From assembly GCA_015847255.1 (NCBI GenBank), contig JADLZK010004649.1, positions 2,232,001-2,296,000 on the forward strand: a stretch of DNA of 64,000 nucleotides. Direction: 5' to 3'. Positions 1 through 10,853 of the stretch are shown here, in pieces. The translations under genes and the position numbers were made by a program. How positions within the stretch are numbered: the first letter of the stretch is position 1; every line of letters starts with the position of its first letter. Under the pieces are notes generated by a model, which did no database searches, was not told where the DNA came from, and saw only the letters and a list, made by a program, of their open reading frames with translations. Origin of the DNA: Hyparrhenia diplandra. Its lineage: Eukaryota > Streptophyta > Magnoliopsida > Poales > Poaceae.

Positions 1-605
1 GAATGCCCACTCTGCTTCTGAAGAATGGATGCTGCAGAGTTCCATTTCTGAAACCGGAATGAAGGAATGCAATAGCATGGATCACTATGATTTCACTCCT
101 ATATACATTACAGACTGATAATAGCATTTCAGACAATGAACTCAACAAAACCATACGTTGCACAAACAAAGGGTCACTTGCTTGTTTCCGTTCATTTATT
201 GACGACAATACACAGCAGCACGTCTGAATAAACACGCACACGCGCTCCCAAACCAAAAGGCACCCACCACCCATACATACGTAACTTCTGTCTGTGTGAC
301 TCTGCTTCTGAAAAATGGATGCCGCAGAGTTCCATTTCTGAAACCCGAACACAAGGGCTGAAATAGCATGGATCACAATAATTTCATCATTGTATACATT
401 ACAGACTGATAACAGCATGTCTGACAACCAACTCAATAAAGGGTTTCAAACCATTCAAACAGTGCCCACCCTAGTCTGGGTTGAATAACAAGATGAAACT
501 TATGTATGCAAGCCGGATGCCCAGCCAAGTCTGCATATATAGTCCACGTACAAATTAAAGGTTCACTTGCTTGTTTCCTTTCATTTTTTCATAACAATAC
601 ACATC
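1..605. repeat. two diverged direct repeats flanking the NLR 3' side
   Basis: Bases about 1-215 and 293-605 carry the same series of motifs in the same order: a 'tctgcttctgaa(g/a)aatggatgc' start, 'gcagagttccatttctgaa', 'atagcatggatcac', 'tacattacagactgata', and 'tcacttgcttgtttcc' near the end. They are therefore diverged tandem copies of a unit of roughly 300 bp. A shorter remnant of the same unit is seen at about 37150-37230. No coding potential is seen. The block lies just downstream of the minus-strand NLR remnant. Confidence 0.6.
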
Positions 606-660
606 AGATGAACTAACACAGAAGCTATAATATATAAGGCATGTTTTTCACGATCCAAAC

Positions 661-891
661 TCAGTCGTCCGGTTTTGCCATCATAGCCTGCTCTGCAGAT
701 AGAAAATGGGACAATAATGCTCCATGAGTGCTTGCAGTCCGGGAAGTTGGAACTGATTCCCTCCAGAACAATAACGGATTCAGGATCTCATTTGTCACTT
801 CAGTACTACTTGGATGATGCCGGACCACCCCATCCCAGCAGCAAGGGATAGCTAGCATATTTTCAAGATTTTGGTTCCCATAGTTTAGTAC
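661..891 (-). pseudogene. possible last exon of the NLR remnant
   Basis: On the minus strand a 'ccatttgcag' acceptor-like sequence (at about 892) is followed by an open stretch beginning VLNYGNQNLENMLAIPC and ending at MMAKPDD before a stop at 661. It follows the LRR region, which ends near 1187 in a donor-like 'GAAAG/GTATAC' after the residues VEIDISHALSSNPDER. The phases of this donor and acceptor do not keep the frame open as the sequence stands. I infer a 3' exon of the broken resistance gene; it could instead be a chance ORF. No family was recognised in the peptide. Confidence 0.3.
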
Positions 892-1186
892 CTGCAAATG
901 GAAAATACATGTTACTAATTGCTGTGCATCCAAGAATAGACATCAATAACCGTATGAAATGAACTAACAATGTGCAGGGGTTTACATCATCAGAGACAAA
1001 AAAAGACAGTCTAAAAAACAGACTGCAGACCATCACCCACATAAAACTAATGTACCAGACATCAATAATAAATGCAGCTGCAAGGTCTCGTACCTTATTA
1101 AGGTTTACATGGTATGGATTTGCACCGTATATAAAACGAGGCAGAGGAATTTAAAGAGATAAAGAAAAAAATTGAACAGTATACCT

Positions 1187-4161
1187 TTCATCTGGGTTGC
1201 TTGAAAGAGCGTGTGATATGTCTATCTCTACAAGGCCATCAAGAACATCTTTGTTAAACTGCTTTTATATCCATAGCAGGGCAGTATTTGATCCAAAGTT
1301 TCCGAAGAGCAGAGTAACTCCCAGGGCCACCGCTGGATCCTAAGGATGCAAGGCGTTGGCAGCTGTAAAGAGACAGTGTTTCTAATGATGACGCGTCTCC
1401 CAAGGATTGTACGGACTCGCAACTTATTGCACTTGTAAATATCTAGTTCCTCGAGTTGATCCAGCTGCCCCGACACGGAACAGAGCTCCCCGCGACCGGC
1501 AGATTTTCAAACTCTTGAGGGACGGTGGTAGATTTTGAAGTGTTACCAGGTTATCACATTCTCTTATGTCTAGAGTTACTAGGCATGGATAAGGTGCCGT
1601 GTCTTGGCAGTATTCCAGTGGACGCACAGGCTTCAGGACGTTTCTCCTTTTCCAATATGAATTCAAGTCTAGGGCAATCCATAATAGTACCAATACTTCT
1701 CAGCATGTCGCACCCACTGATAACAATCTTAAGAGCATGGGGCAGCGTCGGAAGATGTTTCATCTTTTTGCAGGACTGAATGTCCAATGTTTGAAGCGAC
1801 ACCAGGTGCTCCATATTTTGGGGCAAGCTGTCCCAGTGACAATGTTCAATGCGAAGCTCACGCAGACCAATGAAGAGTTCACTACTTTCGGGAATAGATG
1901 CCAGCTGGCTACAACAAAAGAGTTCAAGTCTGTGCAGTTGCTTTGGGGCGTCTGGTCCGTGGTGACTCAGCATCCAACTAGGATACCTTGAACCGCTGTA
2001 GTACTTGATACAGAGCTCTTTAAGATCTTTTGGGGACAAAGGCCGTCAAGCACCTCGCTTTTGCGTCGCCAGGAAGCCTCCTGAACCACCTGCCATAGTC
2101 CGTTGTCCTCAACAACCAACAAAAGTCCAGTTTCAGTCTTCCGAGTCGTTCCTTGTCGATTAGGCGGGCTTTAATAGCTTCGTCTTTGCTTCCGACAAAC
2201 ACAAGCCCCGTTATAAACGAGTGTCTCGAAGATCGTTTAGGTGCATGAGCCGCTTCAACTCATGCCCCTGGTTCCTCCTTCACTATGAACTTTGGCGGTG
2301 TTTGCAAAGTGCCGTCGGCCTTTGCAATATTGGGGAAAGACAGCGGAGCATAGATGTGCCGCAAATAGATTAGATCAGCCATATCTTCGAGGACAGGATG
2401 CTTCTTCACAAGGAATATCTATGGTCCGGATATGGTAAAGCTTGCTAAATGTGCCTGGCAAAATTAGATGGAACCCGCTACTTAAAAATGGAAACCAAGA
2501 TAACGTAGATGCTTCATGTGATCAATAGATGCCGAACCGAGACTCGGGACTGGCCACCCTTCTGACAAATAATTTACTTTAATGATCAGCACTCGTAGTT
2601 TCTTCAGCCTCATAAACAATCGCCCCAAGAATTTTTCTACGTCATGATATGTTTTCTTGGTTTCCTTGTGCCATGACCACGCATTAATGATGAGGGTGCG
2701 CCAAATTTTCTATCTCCACAATTTTGTCCGCAATCTCTGGCCGCCTTGTTGGTCTCAATGAAGATATGGTGAATACCTCCAGGGATATCTTTAGGTGGGT
2801 CATTGTAACCAATTCTAAAGAAGTCACTTCTAGAAACCCCTCTCTCGCCAACTCGTGGAGCAGGTCATGTATTGTGAATGCCTCGGTCTCCTTGCCAAAA
2901 TATGTTCTTTTTACTTGCGTAAATGAGAATGTCAAGAATCGATCAAAGTATCTCTCGGCCTATATCTTCCAGTTCCTCTGTTTCATTATTCCCGGTGTTT
3001 AAAAACCCTTGTGCTATCCGAGGGGAACCAACTCATCTCGTTTTATTTCATATCCTTTGGGGAAAATCCTACGATGGTAAAGCATCGCCTGATGTCACCA
3101 CCAAGCTGCCGATAGCTCCACCACAGAGCTCCCATTGTTTCATTCAACACGTCAAGGTTTGCTGTTGTTTCCCGTAAATCAATACTGATATTATTTGAAG
3201 CCCTGGCTTGAATCGTTCTTGCTGCAATGGGTGATCCGCCAAGCTTTTTCACAATTTTTCTCGCTATTTGTTTATATCTATCATCATCAGTACTAGTGAC
3301 ATTACTGTCTTCTAGGGCATATTGCATGAACATTGAGAAATACTTCTCCTCTTCTAAATCAGGTATTGGTATTTGCTCCTCGAGCACCTAAAGCTGTCGC
3401 TGCATCTTTTTTTGAGCTGTCACCAGGATTCGGCTTCCTCTCTGCCCAACACAAAGCACATCAAGTAGAATCCTACGTTCCTTCACACTCGCCATTGTTG
3501 ACCCGGAGATCATCCAAAGTACTAACAAGAAGCATCTGTCTTTCAGTTCTTTTTCCAACTTTGCTTTTATACTTTGAAGACCTTTCAACTCTGTTGGTTG
3601 CTGTTGATTGATCTGCTCCAGCATATCAAAAAATATATCACCTACGTTGAATTTCTTCCCCACTTGAATGAACATGACAGGTCGAAATGTCCCGCCTCCT
3701 TCTCATAGTCACAAACATATTGTGCGTGGGGTAGTCTTTCGAACCACGTAATGCCATATATGCCAATCACGAATAAGGTTTTCGGGTACTCGAGCTTGCT
3801 GCATAGGTGTGCGGTCCCTTACGAAGCATCTCACTTATATCCGCACGGTCCTGTTCTCGACCGAACACTTTACGTTCAATGCTTCGTCCAACTTGTCAAT
3901 TTCTTTCGCTTGGCGGTCTTGCTCTTGCTATCTTTGTTGCCCCGCATTCTTTGTGCTATCTTTGTCTTTGTTCTTGGCGGTCTTGTTATCGCTACTTTCC
4001 TTGTCATCATCCTTGGCGGTCTTCTTTGCTATTCTCGATTCAACAGATTTGACTTCTTTGAGGAAGTGAGAATATCTTCTATGCTCTTTATTTGTTTCCT
4101 TAATCCGATTCTTTTCAAGTAATAGGCACGTTGCCATCCTTACGCAAGAAGGAAGCTTCAA
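1187..4161 (-). pseudogene. NB-ARC and LRR part of a broken CC-NB-LRR resistance gene
   Basis: Read on the minus strand, the pieces follow the order of a plant CNL immune receptor. First comes a charged linker (about 4161-3830). A P-loop region follows near 3780-3700, where VIGIYGI is followed by TWFERLPHAQYVCDYE in place of the GxGGxGKTT motif. The kinase-2 block (near 3520) has FLLV and LDDL in different frames. RNBS-B reads GSRILVTAQ (near 3420), the GLPL-equivalent reads KLGGSPIAA, RNBS-D reads ALWWSYRQL and RRCF (3043-3387), and the MHD-equivalent reads FTIHDLLHELA (2684-2935). LRRs lie at about 2200-1190, for example LHRLELFCCSQLASIPE and LRELRIEHC. Several frameshifts and stops separate the pieces. 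Intact members of the family act as intracellular, nucleotide-switched receptors of pathogen effectors. This copy has no usable P-loop and is very unlikely to be functional, unless the breaks are sequencing errors. Confidence 0.85.
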
Positions 4162-5514
4162 ATCATTATCTTGGCCACATATTATTGCGACTTATAATTA
4201 TTTTGAAAACACTAGTCATTCATAAATGCGAAATAATACTTTAAAACTGGATTTAAATTATTATTTAAATAAAAAGTATTCATGTTCATCTTATAAAAAT
4301 GGAATTTTTTTATTTAATTATTGCACTATGACATCAATTATGCATCATCTTTGGTTGCAAGGAACTGTCGAGTATATTGATTACTTTTTGCACGCAACTA
4401 TAACGATACATTAGTTGTGCTTGTCCCATATGTATGTATATTTAAACAAAGATACGCATCGTTCTAGTTGTCCAATAATCTTGAAATTAGTCTTGCAGGT
4501 TGCAGCTATATCCTGTGCTACACATGATTCATTACTAGTCCGTCAACCGGCACGCTTGCACAAACTAGATCGAAGATACACAAATTAGCTACCAATAATG
4601 TATTGTGTGTTTTTTCATCTATATCCATTATCTTTTTTTCTCTCCCCTCTACATGGTTCCTTAGTGTTTCACCAGTATGCATTGAATTAAAACCTTACTT
4701 TAAATTGTGGTCGGTCTAGTCGCAGCTTATAATGATGTTGGCTTTTGAATTTTGTTCTTTTTAGTTGCTACATCAAGCGAAATGAGACTATTGTGCGATT
4801 ATAACTTGTATTTGTATCTCTATCTTTTATAAAATTAATGGAGCTCTGGTGGATTTTTTAGGCTATACAGACTGCACTCTTAATTACTAAAGTTAGTTTT
4901 TAAGTAAAGTATTTAGAAAAAAAACCCACATACGCACACATATGCAATTTATGGTTATTTAAAATTTTTCCATATTAGTAGGAATTGGTAATTTAGATGT
5001 ATATTTGATTGGGTCTTTTCTTTAATTTATAATGTGGCAAAACTGTTAGTGTTTTTTTTCGAAACCGACATTGCCCGTTTTGCATTAAGAGAAGTTGGAG
5101 AGTTTAGTTACATCCTAGTTATACAACTGGTGAGATGCCAACGTAAACTAGGCGACACACAAACAAAAAACTGTTAATTTAGATGCAAATTAAAGAGATT
5201 ACTTAGAATATGTATCATATATAGTGTGGCATGGTGGGTAATTTAGGTGGTATAGTACCCACTAATATTGTTATATAATAGTAAGATGGAAAAGGAGGAC
5301 ATCCAAATAATAGTGACATATTTCACAGAACCAATATGAAGAATATATACAAGATAAATATCAAGCAGCATCACAGTGGTAGCTCTGGTGCTATAGAAAC
5401 AGAAAATGGGAGTTGGAATATTTCAACTGCTTGATATTTTGAGTTTTCAGGCAACCCACAAGTGACAATGAACAATTTATTTTTCTAAAGCCAGATAATG
5501 ACAAAATTGTAAGT
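4162..5514 (-). other. AT-rich spacer or intron inside the NLR remnant
   Basis: This AT-rich stretch has no convincing coding sequence and separates the CC-encoding part from the NB-ARC part. A donor-like 'GAGCAG/GTACCATC' on the minus strand near 5566, after the residues FNINEQ, would fit an intron of about 1.4 kb. A small block at about 5050-5165, starting with a T-run and 'cgaaaccgacattgcccg', resembles on the minus strand the 3' tail of a non-LTR retroelement ending in oligo(A). Intron versus transposon insertion cannot be decided here. Confidence 0.4.
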
Positions 5515-6353
5515 TCAGATGGAACTATGGCAACTCACAAGTGACACAATGATCTGATCAGATGGTACCTGCTCATTAATATTGAAGCCAACTTGTTCAT
5601 ATGACCAGTCCCTGTAATACCGGGCATCAGGAATCCGATCAGTACACCAGCTGAGTAGGGACCGAAAGCGGCTGGTGATGCTTGCGACGATCTTGCTGCA
5701 GCAACCGCAGAGCCTCCGGACCCGGACAGTGGATGTTGCTTGGGAAACTGGTATAAGTGAAGATGAATTCCATAGGCTGGTGACACCTCCAAATAATTGC
5801 CCCAGCTTCTGTTTCATGCTGTGGACGAACTGCAGCAGCGGAGCTGGGGTGATATCTATGCATCGTTGGATCAAGATCCCTATATCTATGCATCTTTGGA
5901 TCAAGATCCCCCAGCAGCCGGCGACCCAACCCCATCTGCAGCAGCTGGCGATGTACGCGACAGCAGTGGTGATGAGCCGCTTCACCCAGCTACTGCCGTT
6001 ACCACCAGTCACTTTCTTCTCGATCTGGTAGTACTCGACAAGGTCCAGGATGTCTTCCGCTTGGTACAAGGCAGACTTGAGACGCATATCCATCTTGTCC
6101 AGTATCTGCAGATCAGGTCGAGACGACCCTCATCGCCTCTCGCTGCCCTCAGCATCCGCTGCTCCTCGACCTCTCTCAGCGTGAGCTTGAGAGCTGGGAC
6201 AGTGACCAGCTCCAGCTCAGGGAGCTCTTTGGTCGCGTCAAAAATGAGGTAGGCGAAGAGATTCTGCAGGAGCCAGTTGATGATGGGTGACAGCAGCCAA
6301 CCCAGAACGGCAACTGCTGGGCTCATCGTTGCGATGCCCCATGGATTTGCCAT
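5515..6353 (-). pseudogene. coiled-coil (Rx N-terminal-like) part of the NLR remnant
   Basis: The minus-strand ATG at 6353 opens a frame starting MANPWGIATMSPAVAVLGW and continuing through LPELELVTVPALKLTLREVEE. This fits the amphipathic N-terminal coiled coil of grass CNL proteins. Around 6110-6130 the frame shifts. In the new frame the sequence continues with MDMRLKSALYQAEDILDLVEYY, which is the recognisable helix 3 / EDVID-like stretch of the Rx-N domain. The frame then runs to a stop at 5515. The role in intact proteins is signalling and contact with the NB domain. The NB-ARC part follows downstream after a 1.4-kb spacer. The single frameshift inside the CC domain alone would destroy the product. 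Confidence 0.8.
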
Positions 6354-7757
6354 GGCTTGTGGTGCTTTGCTCTCTCTTGGATAGATCTAGGACAGGGGAG
6401 AAGATGGACGGATGATGAACGGGCGGCACAAGTGACAAATACAAGCTACATTTCCAACAATGGCAGATCCCGGCACCCCAGTGACTTCCCTTGGGCGCCG
6501 CCGACGAGAGAACACCGGCGGAGATGGGGAGGTCGGAGATTGGGGGCGGTGAGCTAGGTGGAAACACTAGTGTGAGCACGAGAGCGAGAGGTGGGGTTTG
6601 GATTGGAAAAGATCGAGATTGATACAGAGATTCCCCTGCGACTCCCATGTGATATGCTAGACGCGCTTTCCGGCCCACCACGACTCACAACGGCTAAATG
6701 TGAATGTGAGAACAAACTTTCACAAACATTACTGTGGTATTGTTCATAAATCTTGGCACTGTCTTTGGTGTCAATGTGTGGTTGGTCGTGGATGCAGGAA
6801 TGACAGAGCAAAGATTATGGAGATACTGAGAGGGACGTGTCATGCACAAAACTCATCGCGCAACACTATTCCCTACGAGTCGTTCTCCATCCATCCCACG
6901 ACCATGGTAGCCGTTCGTCTCATTTCTTTTTGTGTGTGTACAGTGCAACGTACAGTGCAACCCGTGACCGACTCCATGGGAAGTTTCTGCGTGCTTGCTG
7001 CGTCCTTTTAGTGGAGGGTCCCGGTCCCAGGCCCAAGCCGTGAATGTACGAACGTGGCAGGGCTCAATAATTCATCTTTGACAAGTAATAAAAGAAACCG
7101 CATTTCTGTGCCGAACCAATATATATACTCCAATCAAATATCTACATTTGTACATATTTATCGACTGTTTTAGAAGAACAAAATCATTATGCAAATACAT
7201 ATTCAATAATGTATTGATCAATTAATGAATAAACCATTAAAACTATAGACAAAAATTATAAATAATACATTCTTGAACCACATGTAAAGAATATCTAAAA
7301 TAAAATAAGTAAATGAAAGTAAATTCAAATAACATTCAATAATGCAAAACAAAATATTTAAATATGATCCGAAATAGAAAATATATCAGATCCATACTAA
7401 ATCAAAACAATATTAAATTGAACATGACATTTGTTTATGAATATGAAATTTATATTGTTAGTCATTAATCATTTGTTCTAGAGATAACGTTTGAATATAG
7501 GTTCCTAGCTTGGGTACATCATTAATAGTAAAAGAAGTATCACAGATCATCTTGAAAATACCTTTTATTAGTTTCATCGTGTATGCATTGCTCATAGATA
7601 CGGAAGACAGTCGGATATTCCATGTTTTTTTCGATTATGTGTACCTAGATCAGATCGAGGAAACTTACTAGGGCAGGTGGCCACTTACTAGCTAGTACGG
7701 TCATATTCATGTGTATGTGTATTTTTGCTTGTTCTGATCTTTATATATACTCCGCCC

Positions 7758-9394
7758 AATGCCAGTAGGACTAGGAGACTAACCAACCCCCCCCCCCGCG
7801 CTCTACCAACGGGGCGACGGGCTTCTCGTCTGCGTCGCCCAGCCCCTCGATCACCTCCTCTCCGTCGCCATCGCCGCGTCTGACGGCAAGAATCGGCCGT
7901 GGCGACCAAGACAACCGAACCTTCACACCCTCTCCTCTCCTCCCCCTCCCCTTTCTCTATCCGTTGGTTCTCCAACACCTTCTCCTCCGGCGTGTTCGCA
8001 TGCTAGCGGCGCAAAATCGCCCGCGGGCGGATCCGCCGCCTACCGGCGATATCCGCTCGGCCGGGTTCTTTGGCGCTTTGGACCGTGGGCGGTGATCCGG
8101 TCGCCCTCGCGGCATGGGCGATGGGCGGCGCCGGTCTTGAGGTCGGACCTACGGTCTTCGACACATGGCTCGAGGGCGGGCTCGAGGGTCGTGGGTGGTC
8201 TTTGCGGTTGCTCCCCCCAAGTTGGAGTGTATCTGGTGGCTCGCCCTTGCCTCCTGGCGCCCTCTAGTGGGTCGGGGCACAGTTGGTGTCAAGGCTGCAA
8301 GCGGCCTCAACCGTGTGGCTTGGCCGGGCTCTTCGATGGTTCGGTGATGTCGGCTGCGCCGAGGTGGTGTGGCTGATGGCGGTTTGTTCGCACCGGTCAA
8401 CGTCATCATGGTGGCTTTGTTGGGATGGGTGACGCAAGTCGTCTCCTTCACCTATAGGGCCGCTTGGCTATCCGTCGGGCCTGCACAGCGCGGGCCGGGG
8501 ACGCACGGCCGCGAGTTATTTGGTGGTTGGTACAAGGCGTGGGTGAAAGATCGGCCCGACGGTGATCGGGCAGATGACGTTGACGTTCTTGGCGCCACAT
8601 ACCTTTCTGAAGGTGTCATCCTTCGAGTCCCATGCCTCTAGCCACCGAGATCTAGCATGCCTACCTTCGCCTCCTCACAGAGTCCCTCTCGCCCGCCGCA
8701 CCCTACTACCATACGGTTTAGTTTATCTTGCAGCTTTTGACCCGTCAACTCGATTGTCGGTTCGGTGATGGCGGATGCTTTGCGGCGCGTGCCGTTGACG
8801 AATGCTTTTGCCGCCGTGTTGTCAACATTCTCTTAGGGGCGGTGATGAGCCACCAAGAGGGACGCTAATGGATTGTCGCTGGTTCGTTGGCGGATGCTTT
8901 GCCGTCATGGTTCGTTGGCGGATGCTTTGTCTCGTGTCATCGGCCCCCTCTTGGGCAGCTGCTGAGCCGCCAAGAGTGTCGGCCGCTGGTTGTTGGTTCG
9001 TTGGCGGATGCTTTGTTGTCTTGTCGTTGGCCTTCTCTTGGGCAGCTGCTGAGCCGTCGAGAATGATGGTTGCTGGTTGGTTCATTGGTGGATGCTTTGC
9101 CACTATGGCTTGTTGGTGGATGCTTTGTCGCCGTTTGCCGATGGGATGGTCTTCTATATGGGTGAACTTTGCGATGTGGTTTTGTAGGTACAGTTGTAGA
9201 TCCTAGGTGTTGTGGGTTTTCATTGCTCTTTGTATCTGTTTTTTATTGCTAGTTTGTTTAATCCAGTTTACTTGCTACTACTATCTTAGTGGCCAGTATC
9301 CTGTGCTATTAGTGTTCTCTCGTAGCTGGCATGTAATTTTCTCTTCTTAGATGCAATACATGCTATACCCAGCTTTTGGACAAAAGATATGTAG
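7758..9394 (+). other. GC-rich transposon-like block present only in copy 1
   Basis: The block replaces the interior of the MITE-bounded sequence found at the equivalent place in copy 2 (40533-41388). It starts with a C-run, has a GC-rich first 1.1 kb and ends in a T-rich tail with 'ttcttagatgcaatacatgc', which resembles the 3' ends of some grass retroelements. No long open frame or known domain is seen. I infer a retroelement-like insertion, but the class is uncertain. Confidence 0.3.
8860..9130 (+). repeat. minisatellite-like tandem repeat around 'ttggcggatgctttg'
   Basis: The phrase 'ttggcggatgctttg', or close variants, occurs at least five times. Between copies a longer shared phrase recurs, 'cttctcttgggcagctgctgagccg'-like, so the higher-order unit is about 110 bp with imperfect copies. 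It lies inside the GC-rich block at 7758-9394. The short ORFs across it are shadows of the repeat. Confidence 0.6.
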
Positions 9395-9773
9395 ACAGTA
9401 TATTAGTCAAACTACAAAAAGAAAACACCGTGCCCCATTCAAATGTGACTGTGCACTTGGTTGGGCCTGCTTGTCTAGCAACGGCAGGCTCAAGGCATCG
9501 TCTGCTGTACGGCCGGCAGAGCGGGAGCCCACACACCTGTGTTGCAGTTTGACGGTCCAATAATAATCAAACGATCTAGGTGTCTGCATGTGCATCACGC
9601 AAGGGTCTGAAAATGTTTCAGGCAGTATCTTCTTCCCATTATTTTTGGTTTCTCTCTAACCGAGCTGGAGTTACAATCTCTGCACATACAAATCATGAAA
9701 CGTACGTCTCGAACCAAGCTAACATGTCCCCTCTCAATAAGAATCATCTTTTTACTCAGAGCTCACGCATATA

Positions 9774-10009
9774 CTCCGTCTGTCCCTTTATAAGTGACGT
9801 TTTTTGGTGTGCCACAAAGGATTCGAATCGATTTATACAAAATACGTGCAACATTTGTATTTTCAAATAATTTTGATAAAAAACTAGATGAAAAGATCTT
9901 TCCGATGGTACTAATTATATACCATAATTATTAATATTTTTTTAATATATAATTCAAAGACTTTTTTTCTCTTAAACGCAAAGTGACACTTATTTAGGAA
10001 CGGAGGGAG
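9774..10009. mobile_element. Stowaway-like MITE (236 bp)
   Basis: The element starts CTCCGTCTGTCCCTTTATAA and ends ATTTAGGAACGGAGGGAG, imperfect inverted repeats of the 'CTCCCTCCGT' type. It is flanked by TA on both sides (9772-9773 and 10010-10011). TA target duplication, length and terminal sequence are typical of Stowaway (Tc1/mariner-related) MITEs. It sits at the junction between the 9395-9770 block and the 10012-10535 block. Confidence 0.75.
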
Positions 10010-10011
10010 TA

Positions 10012-10535
10012 TGTCCAAGCCCCCAAGTACATGCCTTGACTTCAAAGTTAATCGCTTACCTAAATCTGTTAGACTCACTTCTACTTTCTAGGTCCACAAA
10101 TTAAGAACATCATGGTGCTTAAGGGCTTTGGATTTTGCAATTTGCATTAAGCTCTTTGTTGACATCAAGGATTATTTTTTTTAGTCATGTTACTAGAAAT
10201 CTTTGATCTCACTATAAATTCCTCAATGATCATACGCCTTACCTTGTCATGCGTTTCTACAAGTTCCACAACAGAGAATCTGGTGAACCACATGTAGCCA
10301 GTCTCTAGTTTAGTCACACTATCATGCACTGGTCTTAGAAGCTCAGCTTGATAAGTAGGCATCAAGTCATAACAATCATCCCACTTCCCATATATGATGT
10401 CCATGTTATAGTCGTGGATCTGAAGGTAGTCCAAAATAATTTTTATCTCTGTTGAAAAACAAAAAGTACAATATACTACATGTGGATCAGTTTATAAGAC
10501 AGTAATTTTATCATAGCTTGATCTCCCTTTATTGG
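10012..10535. repeat. third, truncated copy of the pre-inhibitor segment
   Basis: The block matches about 32840-33145 plus 34186-34400 in copy 1 and 44930-45720 in copy 2. Shared phrases include 'cacaaattaagaacatcatggtgcttaaggg', 'ttagtcatgttactag' and 'catcccacttcccatatatgatgtcca'. It ends at 'gatctccctttattgg', a little upstream of where the promoter and inhibitor gene begin in the other copies. It therefore looks like a relic of a third tandem unit that has lost its gene. No CDS is called. Confidence 0.65.
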
Positions 10536-10570
10536 CCAAATTCCTATAAGCTGGTTTATCAAAGGTGAAA

Positions 10571-10853
10571 TGAGGGGCTGTTTGGATTCGCAACTTCTTC
10601 TGAAAACTCGCTTATAGCACTGCAAGGAGCAAAAATACCAGAATACCCTTAGAGAGGATGATTAATTTGTGCTCATGGTGCAAATAGGGAAGGGTAGAAT
10701 TGTCTATTAACATTAGAAGCTGGGTTGGGTCAGCTTGGCAAATTGTACGAATTTAAACTCCCTAGATTTTATAAGCTAGTTAAAAAGCTGGACTGTTTAA
10801 TTGGGTGGTCTTTTAGATTGCACAATGTGGAGCAATCCAAACGGGGACTGGGG
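10571..10853. mobile_element. old MITE with 'gtttggatt' termini, shared with copy 2
   Basis: The block begins with 'ggggctgtttggatt' and ends with 'aatccaaacggggac', which are inverted with respect to each other. The same sequence is present at about 42890-43155 in copy 2, so it predates the segmental duplication. It has no coding capacity. No clear target duplication was found. The class could be hAT-like or Harbinger-like. Confidence 0.5.

Noticed and set aside
1525..1991. Plus-strand ORFs over the LRR region
   Set aside because: Antisense shadows of the minus-strand leucine-rich repeats.
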